64,000 bases of DNA from Paenibacillus macerans (GCF_900454495.1 NZ_UGSI01000001.1:3596001-3660000); one strand, 5' to 3'. Counted from the stretch's first letter, positions 32,828-40,852 are shown. Translations and numbers: made by a program. The notes: generated by a model from the letters alone, not told the origin.

Positions 32828-34108
32828 ATGAACGAACCCTTCGAAAAGAACCCGACGACTCCGTCGAGCCCGTCGAGTCCGTCGAGTCCGTCGAATCCAT
32901 CAAATCCGTCGAATCCATCAAACCCATCGAGTCCATCAAATCCATCGAATCCGACGAGTCCAATGAAGGCGCACGTCCCAGACCAGCAAAATGGCGGCGA
33001 CTCCTCGCCCTCGTCCTCTCTCCAGCCCGAGTCTTTTCAGACGAGCGACGGCATGAATTACGCGCCGAAAGGACGGCCAAACCCCGTTGTGGGGCCGGGC
33101 GAGTTCGTGTTCGCGGCCGTCGCCCTCGACCATGGCCACATCTACGGCATGTCCGGCGGGCTGGTCGAAGCCGGGGCCACCCTGAAATGGGTCTATGATC
33201 CCGACCCGGCCAAGGTGAAGGCGTTCTCCGCGCAGTTTCCCCAGGCCGCTGCGGCCGACAGCCTCGAGCAGGTGCTTGCCGATCCCGAGGTCAAGCTGGT
33301 CGCGGCCGCGGCCGTCCCATCGGAACGCGGTCCGCTCGGCCTGCGGGTGATGGATGCGGGCAAAGACTATTTTACCGACAAAACGCCGTTTACGAGCCTG
33401 GACCAACTGGAAGCCGCCAGACAAAAGACGCGCGAGACGGGCAAAAAATACGCCGTCTATTACAGCGAGCGCCTTCACGTCGAATCCGCCGTGTACGCCG
33501 GCCAATTGGTCCGGGATGGAGCGATCGGCCGGGTGATTCAGATAACGGGCTTCGGTCCCCATCGCCTGAACGCCGCCTCGCGTCCGGAGTGGTTTTTCCG
33601 GAAAGAAAAATACGGCGGCATTCTCTGCGACATCGGCAGCCATCAAATCGAGCAGTTTCTGTACTACACCGGCTGCCAGGATGCGCAGGTGCTGCACAGC
33701 AAAGTCGCCAATTACCATCACCCGGAATACCCCGAGCTGGAGGATTACGGGGACGCCACCCTAGTCGGGGATAACGGGGCCACGCAGTATTTTCGCGTCG
33801 ACTGGTTTACGCCGGACGGGCTCGGCACCTGGGGCGACGGGCGGACGTTTATTTTGGGCACCGAAGGGTACATCGAGCTGCGAAAATACACCGATATCGC
33901 CCGGGACGCCGGCGGCGATCACGTTTATCTCGTCAACCGGAGCGGGGAGCATTATTTTAACGTTCGCGGGCAGGTCGGCTACCCGTATTTCGGCGAGCTG
34001 ATTTTCGACTGCATCCACCGGACGGAAAATGCCATGACCCAAGAGCATGCCTTTAAGGCCGCAGAATTATGCCTGAAAGCGCAGCAGCAAGCGTTGCGAA
34101 TTTCTTAA
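32828..34108 (+). CDS. Gfo/Idh/MocA-family oxidoreductase with Ser/Pro/Asn-rich N-terminus
   Basis: A 426-residue protein. Residues 10-45 are a (P-S-S/N)n tract made by a 9-bp DNA repeat. The enzyme part begins near residue 76 (MNYAPKGRPNPVVGPGEF) with an atypical Rossmann entry AVALDHGHIYGMSGG, followed by WVYDPDPAKV, YFTDKTPFTS in place of EKP, and GGILCDIGSHQIEQFLYY. ATG at 32828 has AAAGGATG upstream, so the repeat is probably translated. The family pairs with isomerases of this type; substrate unknown. Confidence 0.88.
   Translation: MNEPFEKNPTTPSSPSSPSSPSNPSNPSNPSNPSSPSNPSNPTSPMKAHVPDQQNGGDSSPSSSLQPESFQTSDGMNYAPKGRPNPVVGPGEFVFAAVALDHGHIYGMSGGLVEAGATLKWVYDPDPAKVKAFSAQFPQAAAADSLEQVLADPEVKLVAAAAVPSERGPLGLRVMDAGKDYFTDKTPFTSLDQLEAARQKTRETGKKYAVYYSERLHVESAVYAGQLVRDGAIGRVIQITGFGPHRLNAASRPEWFFRKEKYGGILCDIGSHQIEQFLYYTGCQDAQVLHSKVANYHHPEYPELEDYGDATLVGDNGATQYFRVDWFTPDGLGTWGDGRTFILGTEGYIELRKYTDIARDAGGDHVYLVNRSGEHYFNVRGQVGYPYFGELIFDCIHRTENAMTQEHAFKAAELCLKAQQQALRIS
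32864..32970 (+). repeat. In-frame 9-bp tandem repeat
   Basis: About a dozen copies of CCGTCGAGT-type and CCATCAAAT-type 9-mers, encoding Pro-Ser-Ser or Pro-Ser-Asn. The unit keeps the frame. Confidence 0.85.
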
Positions 34109-34127
34109 GGAACGGAAGGGATTAGCG

Positions 34128-35150
34128 ATGCGGGAACAAACAGGGGCGGCGATCGTCGGCTGCGGAACGATTTTTCCGGTACATGCCGGGGCTGTTAGCC
34201 GAATGAAAACCGCCAGCTTGAAGCTGGTCGTCGACACCGACAGGAGCAAAGCGGAGCAAGCCGCGGCCGAATACGGCTGTGAAGCGGCAGCGGATTATCG
34301 CGCCATTCTGGAACGTGACGACATTCAGGTCGTTCACTTATGTACGCCCCACCATTTGCATGCGGAAATGGCGGAAGCTCTGCTTCAAGCAGGCAAACAT
34401 GTGCTGTGCGAAAAACCGCTGGCCCATAACTTGCAGGCGGCGGAGCGGCTGCTCAAGACTGCGCAGGAAGCGCCCGCTCAACTTGGCATCGTGTTTCAAA
34501 ACCGGTATAATGCGGCATCGCAAAAAATCCGGGAGGTGATCGATTCCGGCGCATTGGGCAAGCTGCTCGGCATGAAGGGAATCGTCACCTGGAACCGGGG
34601 CCGCGATTATTATGCCGGCAGCCCATGGCGGGGACGCTGGGAAACCGAAGGCGGCGGCGTGCTGATCAATCAGGCCATCCACACGCTTGATTTGCTGCAG
34701 TGGTTCGGCGGCGCCATCGCCTCCGTCCAGGGCAGCGTCACGACGGACGCCCTCGCCGATGCGATCGAGGTGGAAGACACCGCGCATGCCGGCATCGCCT
34801 TCAAAAACGGGGCTTGGGCTATTTTTTACGCAACCAATGCTTTCGTCGCCAATTCCCCTGTTGAACTGGAGCTCGTCTTTGAAACAGGAGCGCTCCACCA
34901 GCGGGATAACCGCCTTTATTTGAGGCAAAACGGCGCGGAAACCCGCCTGGATGAGCCTGCTTCGGGCCAAAACGCGAGTATCGTTCCAGGGAAGGCGTAT
35001 TGGGGCGGCAGCCATGAGCTGCTGATTTCCGATTTTTACGATCATGTCCGGGAAGGACGCAAATTTGGGATTGATGGAACGGAAGGGATTAAAACGCTGC
35101 GGATGATCTCGGAGCTGTATCGTTCATCGCAAACGCGCCGTTCGAGATAA
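34128..35150 (+). CDS. Gfo/Idh/MocA-family oxidoreductase
   Basis: A 340-residue dehydrogenase. AAIVGCGTIFPVHAGAV is the nucleotide-binding start, VLCEKPLAHN holds the EKP lysine, and GGGVLINQAIHTLDLLQW the active-site His. GGAAGGG precedes ATG 34128. Third oxidoreductase of the cluster; it starts 19 bases after the second. Confidence 0.93.
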   Translation: MREQTGAAIVGCGTIFPVHAGAVSRMKTASLKLVVDTDRSKAEQAAAEYGCEAAADYRAILERDDIQVVHLCTPHHLHAEMAEALLQAGKHVLCEKPLAHNLQAAERLLKTAQEAPAQLGIVFQNRYNAASQKIREVIDSGALGKLLGMKGIVTWNRGRDYYAGSPWRGRWETEGGGVLINQAIHTLDLLQWFGGAIASVQGSVTTDALADAIEVEDTAHAGIAFKNGAWAIFYATNAFVANSPVELELVFETGALHQRDNRLYLRQNGAETRLDEPASGQNASIVPGKAYWGGSHELLISDFYDHVREGRKFGIDGTEGIKTLRMISELYRSSQTRRSR

Positions 35151-35275
35151 GCGGGAGCGGATGAAAGGGCTTGCCGCCGGAATGCCGGGCACTCCGGCAG
35201 CGATGGATTATTTGCGGAACAAATAAAAAACGCCGTCCTGGAATGAGGTGAGAAGCGCTGCATATGACCATCCAA

Positions 35276-35485
35276 TTACAGCAGTCTTCTCATCTTCATC
35301 AGGATCGGCGTGAGTAGGGACCCGCGTTTCTTTTCGCGCGGAACCTCATTCCGCATCGACTTGGCCCGCTCTTTGGCCTGCTCTTTGGCTAGCCGCCGCA
35401 TCTGCTCAGCTAACCTGCACCTCTCCATCTCCATCTGAAGATCACGGATATGTTGTTTGGCAATATCCAGGTTGTTGATGTTCAT
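35276..35485 (-). CDS. Small basic coiled-coil protein
   Basis: A 69-residue protein rich in Arg, Lys and Glu, mostly helical (IRDLQMEMERCRLAEQMRRL), ending in hydrophobic and basic residues. GGAG lies 9 bases before ATG 35485. No family recognised. The ORF upstream of it at 35491-35676 is not counted because a terminator stem lies inside it. Confidence 0.5.
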   Translation of the reverse strand: MNINNLDIAKQHIRDLQMEMERCRLAEQMRRLAKEQAKERAKSMRNEVPREKKRGSLLTPILMKMRRLL

Positions 35486-35637
35486 TCATTTCATCTCCAT
35501 TCTTTATGACTCCGGGCGGCCTGCACCAATGCTCCGGTTTGGCATTCCGCTTTGTCGCCCTTTCTCATCATAAAGCTCCCAATGCGGTAATGCCAGGTAC
35601 AAAACGGCTTTATTTCTTTTTTCCAGAGACGCCAAAA

Positions 35638-35670
35638 ACCGGCCTCTCGTTTATTCGGAGAGGTCGGCTT
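35638..35670 (-). terminator. Terminator of the NmrA-like gene
   Basis: GGCCTCTC pairs with GAGAGGTC across a 9-base loop, with a T-run on the minus strand (35634-35638). Confidence 0.75.
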
Positions 35671-35691
35671 TAGCATTTTGCTTGCGCCGGG

Positions 35692-36555
35692 TTAGGAGAT
35701 TCCCTTCACCAGTTGGCCAAGGGCTTCTTGAATAGGCTTTAGCGGGCGGCCGAGCACTTTTTCGAAATCGTTGCTTTCAACTTCCAAAGTGCCTTCGCGA
35801 ATGCCTTGTTGAATCCCTACCAGCATCGGGATTACGAAGTCGGGCACGCCGGCGGCTTTCATGATGTCCGCGTAAGCGGCGTCGTCCACTTGCTGCACTT
35901 GCACATCCTTACCCAACACAGCGCCTAGCGCGGAAGCCAGTTCTTCCTGGGTCAACAGCTTGCCGGAGAGCTCGTAGATCGTATTTTCGTGACCGTCTCC
36001 CGTCAATACCGCCGCCGCCGCTTCCGCGTATTCTTGTTGAAGCGCCCAGCCTACCTTGCCGTTTCCTGCCGAAGTCACCCAAGGGGCCCCGGACAAAACA
36101 GCCTGAATGGTCGAAGTTTCATTTTCCAGGTACCAGTTGTTGCGCAGGAAAGAATAAGGAATTCCCGTTTTCAAAATTGCTTCTTCGGTTGCCTTATGCG
36201 TTGGAGCCAGCATGTTTTTGCTTGCTTGGGCATTGGCGATGCTCGTATAAGCAATAAATTTGACCCCGGCGCGCTCGGCGGCCGTTACGGCAGTTTGGTG
36301 CTGCCGGATTCTTGTTTCATTGTCGCCATCCGCAGAAATGAGCAGTAAACGTTCAACGCCTTTAAAGGCCGCTTCCAACGTTTCCGGACGGTCAAAATCG
36401 CCCTGCCGCACCTCTACGCCCCGCGCCTTAAGCCCTTCCGCTTTCTCCGGGTTGCGCACGCTGACCGCCAGATCGCTGGCCGGTACGGACTTAAGCAGCG
36501 TCTCAACCACTTTCGTTCCCAGTTTTCCCGTTGCGCCAGTCACTAAAATTTTCAT
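35692..36555 (-). CDS. NmrA/QorB-like NAD(P)-binding oxidoreductase
   Basis: A 287-residue atypical SDR. MKILVTGATGKLGTKVVETLL is the nucleotide-binding start; SIANAQASKNMLAPTHKATEE and YSFLRNNWYLEN match the QorB (YtfG) quinone reductase group. ATG at 36555 has GGAGG 7 bases upstream. An operator shared with the adjacent Rrf2 gene lies 38 bases before the start, so it is probably the target of that regulator and acts in quinone or electrophile reduction. Confidence 0.88.
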   Translation of the reverse strand: MKILVTGATGKLGTKVVETLLKSVPASDLAVSVRNPEKAEGLKARGVEVRQGDFDRPETLEAAFKGVERLLLISADGDNETRIRQHQTAVTAAERAGVKFIAYTSIANAQASKNMLAPTHKATEEAILKTGIPYSFLRNNWYLENETSTIQAVLSGAPWVTSAGNGKVGWALQQEYAEAAAAVLTGDGHENTIYELSGKLLTQEELASALGAVLGKDVQVQQVDDAAYADIMKAAGVPDFVIPMLVGIQQGIREGTLEVESNDFEKVLGRPLKPIQEALGQLVKGIS

Positions 36556-36592
36556 CGGCTTTTCCTCCATTAAATTGGTGTAGTTCATTTCG

Positions 36593-36613
36593 TTATAACA
36601 CATTCGGTTACAA
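36593..36613. promoter_or_regulatory. Rrf2-type operator before the oxidoreductase gene
   Basis: TTATAAC-N7-GTTACAA, matching the site before the Rrf2 gene with one mismatch. It overlaps a perfect palindrome ACATTCG-N7-CGAATGT at 36600-36620. Confidence 0.6.
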
Positions 36614-36623
36614 CGAATGTATA

Positions 36624-36651
36624 AATAAAAGCTCTTATGTGAGCTTTTATT
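36624..36651 (-). terminator. Terminator of the Rrf2 gene
   Basis: AATAAAAGCTC and GAGCTTTTATT pair perfectly around 6 bases and overlap the Rrf2 stop codon. Confidence 0.7.
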
Positions 36652-37060
36652 GAAACTTTTCGATAATCTGGCCCAGCGTCGTTTGCGCCAGCCTATATTC
36701 CATCGCCAATTGGGCGTCCTTCAATTCCGCTTGCAGGACGTTTTCGATATTCCGTCCCACGAGACAAGCAATATTGGAATTTTCATGAATGCGGAACAAC
36801 TGGTTCTCCTCCGCCACATTCACGGCCCGATATACATCCAGGAGCGTGATCCGGTCCGGTTCCTTGAGCAAAGCGGCTCCTCCCACCCCTGGCCGCACCT
36901 CCACCAATCCCGCTTTTTTCAGCATTCCCATAATTCTCCGGATGATCACGGGATTTGTGTTCACGCTGCCGGCGATAAAATCCCCGGTGCAATCCGGCGT
37001 GACCGCAATGAGGGAAAGGGTGTGCACGGCAATCGAAAAGCGCGTACTGATCTGCTTCAT
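36647..37060 (-). CDS. Rrf2-family transcriptional regulator
   Basis: A 137-residue regulator of the Rrf2/YwnA group: RFSIAVHTLSLIAV, then NTNPVIIRRIMGMLKKAGLVEVRPGVGGAALLKEPDRITLLDVYRAV. It has Cys in TPDCTGDF and IACLVGRN but not the three-Cys iron-sulfur motif of IscR/NsrR, so it may sense thiol stress or a small ligand. It is transcribed towards the oxidoreductase it probably controls. Confidence 0.9.
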   Translation of the reverse strand: MKQISTRFSIAVHTLSLIAVTPDCTGDFIAGSVNTNPVIIRRIMGMLKKAGLVEVRPGVGGAALLKEPDRITLLDVYRAVNVAEENQLFRIHENSNIACLVGRNIENVLQAELKDAQLAMEYRLAQTTLGQIIEKFQ

Positions 37061-37075
37061 AGGGTATCACCACCG

Positions 37076-37096
37076 TTGTAACCAGTATAGTTACAA
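37076..37096. promoter_or_regulatory. Rrf2-type operator before its own gene
   Basis: Perfect palindrome TTGTAAC-N7-GTTACAA, 16 bases before the Rrf2 start. Nothing further seen between 37097 and 37255. Confidence 0.65.
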
Positions 37097-37261
37097 ACAT
37101 TCATTTTGTCAACTTCCTCAAACTCACACTGCAATATGCCGTGCTGACGCTTTGGGCTGTTAAAGCATTACCGCCGCGCTCACTTATAAGGGTAGAACGG
37201 GAGCAAAAATAACAACCGCTTTTTTGGGATTTTTTTGCCCCATCCCCTTTGGCGAAAAAAA

Positions 37262-37278
37262 GCCGGCAATAGTGCCGG
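37262..37278 (-). terminator. Terminator of lone sigma-like gene
   Basis: CCGGCA and TGCCGG around a short loop, with a run of seven T on the minus strand. Confidence 0.75.
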
Positions 37279-37281
37279 TTT

Positions 37282-37350
37282 TTAGCAGAGCGTACGCTTC
37301 AGGAACTTTTCATCATCCGGGACATCTCCTTGATCATTTTCCGCTTCCAT
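37282..37350 (-). pseudogene. Truncated RsoA-like sigma subunit
   Basis: The first 17 codons (M-E-A-E-N-D-Q-G-D-V-P-D-D-E-K-F-L) match the start of the intact 73-residue gene at 50139, position for position with few changes, then the frame runs into unrelated sequence and stops after 22 codons. The overlap with the upstream sigma-like gene is kept (52 bases). This is a decayed copy of the two-subunit sigma partner. Confidence 0.75.
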
Positions 37351-37643
37351 TTGTTCACTCCTTGTTGCGTCATATTCAGCTCGCGGGCAACTTCCCCTTC
37401 TGTCTTGTCCTGCAGATATATTTTGTAGATGATCTCTTTTCCCGTGTCGGAGGGAAGTGCGTTAATCAACTGTTTCACAACGATTTTGTCATCAGAAGAC
37501 GAGGTGAAGCAAGTTTCCGACGGTTCGAATCCGTTGAACGAACATTCCCGCTTCCTTACCAATTTGGCTCTGTACTGAATCCTCCAAGCGATTCGATAAA
37601 CTTCTTTCCGATATTGCTCGTACACGGTTGGCTGTTCTTTCAT
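37299..37643 (-). CDS. Sigma-70 region 4-like protein (SigO-like), lone copy
   Basis: A 114-residue protein with a C-terminal helix-turn-helix of sigma region 4 type (residues about 70-108: TEGEVARELNMTQQGVNKWKRKMIKE). It is nearly identical to the protein at 50088-50432, sharing EQYRKEVYRIAWR and LNMTQQGVNKWKRKMIKE. In Bacillus subtilis a split sigma factor, SigO with RsoA, uses separate proteins for promoter elements; here the partner gene is truncated. It may borrow the RsoA-like protein from the other locus. Confidence 0.75.
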   Translation of the reverse strand: MKEQPTVYEQYRKEVYRIAWRIQYRAKLVRKRECSFNGFEPSETCFTSSSDDKIVVKQLINALPSDTGKEIIYKIYLQDKTEGEVARELNMTQQGVNKWKRKMIKEMSRMMKSS

Positions 37644-37700
37644 AACTACTTCCCCCTTTCATCCAACTTCTACTTATAGGGAAATCCAGAGGGGCGATTC

Positions 37701-37758
37701 ACAACCAAAAATGCTTAGGTAATTAGTATCATTTCATTTTTTTCTAATTACTGGTTGT
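37701..37758. promoter_or_regulatory. Duplicated inverted ACAACCA promoter element
   Basis: ACAACCA at 37701 and its inverse TGGTTGT at 37752 are 51 bp apart, with CTAATTA beside the second. The same arrangement, 50 bp apart, lies before the other sigma-like gene. It sits between the sigma-like gene and dinB. Confidence 0.5.
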
Positions 37759-37852
37759 AATTATGGTCATTTGATTATGGAGGAATTGAAGAAAGTTTAA
37801 AGAAAATATATAGGATGGCTAGTCCGAAAAAAAGGTTGGAAAGGGGTACAAC

Positions 37853-38377
37853 ATGCATTTCCATCTGAATGAAGCGATTGAGGTTCTGGAGCGTACGCCG
37901 CAGGCGCTGGAGCAGTTCTTATCCGGCTTGTCCGAAGCATGGCTCCGGTGCAATGAAGGCGAGGGAACCTGGAGTGTCTCGGAAGTGATCGATCACCTGA
38001 TCGAGGGGGAAAAAAGCAATTGGCTGCCGCGGCTTAAGTCGATACTCCAGGACGATAACAGCACCCCGTTCCCTCCTTTCGACCGGGACGCACATTTGAA
38101 AAATAAACCGGAAACATCCATCGAACATCGGCTACGGGAATTCAAAGAACTCCGAACGCAACACATCGTTAAAATCAAAGAGCTCGTCGACCCAGCTTCG
38201 CATCTTGAACGAACAGGTTTACATCCGGCGTTTGGTGAAGTCAAGTTAAGGGAACTGCTGTCCACGTGGGTAGTGCACGATTTGACACACCTTGCCCAAA
38301 TCGCCAGAGTCATGGCCAACAGATACAGGGCCGACGTCGGGCCTTGGGTGGAGTATTTGGGGATATTGAATAGGTAA
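37853..38377 (+). CDS. DinB-superfamily protein
   Basis: A 174-residue four-helix bundle protein. The metal-binding His residues are in SVSEVIDHLIEGE and in WVVHDLTHLAQIARVM, the DinB_2 pattern. Such proteins are thiol- or metal-dependent transferases or have unknown roles. GGAAAGGGG precedes the ATG. It replaces yvrJ as the divergent neighbour of this sigma-like gene. Confidence 0.87.
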   Translation: MHFHLNEAIEVLERTPQALEQFLSGLSEAWLRCNEGEGTWSVSEVIDHLIEGEKSNWLPRLKSILQDDNSTPFPPFDRDAHLKNKPETSIEHRLREFKELRTQHIVKIKELVDPASHLERTGLHPAFGEVKLRELLSTWVVHDLTHLAQIARVMANRYRADVGPWVEYLGILNR

Positions 38378-38391
38378 TCGAAAAATGCAGA

Positions 38392-38475
38392 AAAGCGGCA
38401 AGCCATGCCGCTTTGAATATTGTTTGGCCTAGTAAAAAAGAAATGCCCGCCTGGTTGTTCGTCCGGTTAGCGGGC
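38392..38475 (+). terminator. Two terminator-like hairpins after dinB
   Basis: AAAGCGGCA/TGCCGCTTT at 38392-38414, then GCCCGC/GCGGGC at 38445-38475 followed by TTTTT. Confidence 0.6.
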
Positions 38476-38582
38476 CCGTTTTTCTTTAGCATTATATAAG
38501 TTTTGTTGGCAATAGCTTACAGAAAATCCCTTTAAGAAAATCGTACGCTATTAAATAACTACCAAATTAAGGGGTTTTAACT

Positions 38583-38828
38583 GTGGAAAATCATAATAAA
38601 CCAAAAGAACTCCTCGCTTTTGGAAGAGTCCTTCGAGAACTTCGAAAAGAAAATCAAATGACGCAATATCAATTGAGCTTGTATTCACGTGTTGATCGAT
38701 CATATATAAGTGAGTTAGAAAATGGAGAGAAGGCCCCGTCCCTACTTACCATTATTTCTTTGACTAGGGCACTTCACATTAGCCTTGCTGTTTTTTTTGA
38801 AAGATTTGAAGATAAAATGAAGCTATAA
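38583..38828 (+). CDS. XRE-family helix-turn-helix protein
   Basis: An 81-residue single-domain regulator. GRVLRELRKENQMTQYQLSLYS and VDRSYISELENGEKAPSLLTI form the Cro/C1 helix-turn-helix. GTG at 38583 has AAGGGG 8 bases upstream. Base composition is far more AT-rich than neighbouring genes, so it probably arrived with the 38.5-40.9 kb island. Similar stand-alone regulators occur in phages and restriction-modification loci. Confidence 0.88.
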   Translation: MENHNKPKELLAFGRVLRELRKENQMTQYQLSLYSRVDRSYISELENGEKAPSLLTIISLTRALHISLAVFFERFEDKMKL

Positions 38829-39061
38829 ATTGATTCTGATTCATCATAATTCAAAATCGCTCACTCACTACTAAGTACGATAGCCCGTTTACCATTATTT
38901 TATTATTATTCAAAACAATCCCACCAAAACTTCAAAGTACCTCCTTCGCCTGTTCATTTGTATTTTTGGGTTTACAGAAAGCTTAATTACTATTCTAATT
39001 TTGTTTAATTAGCCTAATTACAATACGATTGATTGCATTTGTTCTGATCGCGTTCTGTTAC

Positions 39062-39090
39062 TTTTATATCCCCCTACGTTCAGATAAAAC
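39062..39090 (-). CRISPR. Single CRISPR-like repeat relic, locus A
   Basis: On the minus strand it begins GTTTTATCTGAACG and ends GGGGATATAAAA, 29 nt, agreeing with the repeats at 40344-40498. A leader-like sequence follows on its right. No second repeat is seen at the expected 63-bp step on the left. Confidence 0.55.
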
Positions 39091-39290
39091 CCTGGTTTTT
39101 TGCAGCTCAAAATCCTTGTTATATCAGCATTTTTTGCCCAGAGGATTTGCTCGTTTTGCATTGAACCACCAATTTGGAAAATACACATCTTCCAAAAAAG
39201 CCCCTCAACCTATGAGGTGCAAGGCTTCCAGGCGATTCGACAAATTTTTCGACCGCTGCACTTTATCTAGAAGTGTCGTACCTTCAACTG
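39091..39290 (-). CRISPR. CRISPR leader-like sequence, locus A
   Basis: Shares blocks with 40499-40692, including TTTTTTGCAGC beside the repeat, TTTTGCATTGAACC and CAGGCGATTCG-CAAATTTTTCG. The shared sequence always abuts the repeat, as a leader does. Confidence 0.5.
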
Positions 39291-39962
39291 AATGCACTTC
39301 AAATGAACAGTTTACGTGCAAGACCAATTCTCTACAATAATCTCTTTCACTATAGCCTGGGATTCTCTACTTGTACAGATCATAGGGAGCTTTATCTTCC
39401 ACTATTCCCTACAGTTCAGCGAGGCAGCGTGTTAACTTCGCTTATATAATCTCACCTTCAAACACCGAATTTCACTTCAAATCCAAGCATTCTGAAAATT
39501 ACTCAAAAAACCATGCCCATCTCCAATTGGTCTACTACCAAGCCATAGAGGTTTCATCTCACCAATGACGCGCTTGATCAGCTTATAAGCTTCAAATCAA
39601 GTTAAATTACACTAAAATTCACTTGGCTTAAAATTTACGTCCCAAAAGATTCATTAACGATTGAAACCGTGATGATTAAGATGCTAAGCCGGATCTTATT
39701 TTCGAGTAATTATCTGGAATCTGCACAAACTTACAGATGGCCTCAAAGTCTTGCCCCTCCCATATACCCGGGTTTAAGATGAAATCACCATATTTCTGTT
39801 TATTTTGGCAAACAAGTTTGTAAAAATGTCGCATTTATAATTGAACATCCTTAAGCTATTTTGATAAAATTAATTATCAAACTAATTATGATGATTTTGA
39901 TTTATCACTCAAAATAATTACTTTCCAAAAGTATCATAAGATTCGAAATAGGGGGTAGTTAA
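39291..39962. other. AT-rich spacer without recognised gene
   Basis: No supported gene, terminator or repeat found. The sequence is much more AT-rich than flanking DNA and may be decayed foreign sequence. The 38829-39061 stretch is similar. Confidence 0.6.
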
Positions 39963-40163
39963 ATGCCTGAAAAAAACGCAATGAACGAATTGTTATTAGA
40001 AATTGCCAAAGATCTAAAAGAAATCAAATCCCAAATTTCAAAAGGCTTCGATCAGATTGATCAACGATTTAATCAGATCGAAAAACAATTCAATCAAATC
40101 GAAACAAGAACAACTAGATTAGAAAGTGATATGTACCAATATAAATTTGAAGTCCGCGAGTAG
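39963..40163 (+). CDS. Coiled-coil miniprotein
   Basis: A 66-residue protein made of heptads (FDQIDQRFNQIEKQFNQIETR), so it should form a parallel helical bundle. GGGGG lies about 7 bases before the ATG and a clean terminator overlaps its end, both of which support a real gene. Similar Bdr/tropomyosin-like heptad proteins occur in phage and plasmid DNA. Function unknown. Confidence 0.65.
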   Translation: MPEKNAMNELLLEIAKDLKEIKSQISKGFDQIDQRFNQIEKQFNQIETRTTRLESDMYQYKFEVRE

Positions 40164-40176
40164 CGGACTCTTTTTT
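40151..40176 (+). terminator. Terminator of the coiled-coil gene
   Basis: AGTCCGC and GCGGACT form a stem around the stop codon, followed by TTTTTT. Confidence 0.85.
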
Positions 40177-40343
40177 AATTGGCCTCATGGAAAAATGTTT
40201 TAATCTAAATCTAGTCTTAATCTAAGATTTTACTTTTGAAATGCTATGTCCTGATATGTATCTGAGAAAATAGGGCAGTCATAATCCAATTTCGCGTATG
40301 TTGACACTACGACAATCCACTACATAAGCTAAAATGGCCGTAC

Positions 40344-40498
40344 TCTTATATCCTACTACGTTCTGATAAAACCTCCCGGCGTCGGACGGTTTCATAACCT
40401 TCTCCGTTCTTTATCCCACTACGTTCAAATCCCCCCCATGCGTGAGGTGTACACGTAAACAAAACATTACTTTATATCCCACTACATTCAAATAAAAC
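40344..40498 (-). CRISPR. Degenerate three-repeat CRISPR array, locus B
   Basis: Repeats at 40344-40372, 40407-40435 and 40470-40498, all 29 nt, separated by two spacers of exactly 34 nt (period 63). On the minus strand the consensus begins GTTTTATCTGAAC and ends GTGGGATATAAAG, of the type seen in class I-B arrays of clostridia and bacilli. The middle repeat has decayed ends. No cas gene lies in the window. Confidence 0.65.
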
Positions 40499-40692
40499 CC
40501 TCATTTTTTGCAGCCACAAAACCTTGTTGTATCAGCCTTTTCAGGTTAGGCTATCTATTCATTTTGCATTGAACCGCGAGTCCTGTAAATAGAGTCTTCT
40601 TAAAATTCACTCTTAGCCCTTACGGTATAAAGGATGCAGGCGATTCGGCAAATTTTTCGTCTAATGCATATTAGAAGTAATCGCACCTTAGT
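40499..40692 (-). CRISPR. CRISPR leader-like sequence, locus B
   Basis: Homologous to 39091-39290 and adjoining the best-kept repeat, so the array would be transcribed leftwards. Nothing further seen from 40693 to 40850. Confidence 0.5.
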
Positions 40693-40852
40693 CATATCTC
40701 TTTTATACTGCCTTTAGTTTTCAATAATCCTACCCCATACTTTCAATGAACATCTCTTCTTAAAGCATTCGGCGCAATTCCCTGGTCTTTCCTCCAAATA
40801 TTCACAAGCATATATTTTGTTCATTTTGTGCCTTCCCCACCCAAAAATAAAA

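Noticed and set aside
35491..35676. 61-codon ORF after the NmrA-like gene
   Set aside because: It contains the terminator stem of the preceding gene and has no ribosome binding site.
38829..39061. Possible promoter or operator of the XRE island
   Set aside because: AT-rich sequence gives many promoter-like words; none is distinguishable from background.
40319..40343. Possible fourth CRISPR repeat left of the array
   Set aside because: CCACTACATAAGCTAAAAT resembles a repeat but is 36 rather than 63 bp from the next one and matches poorly.
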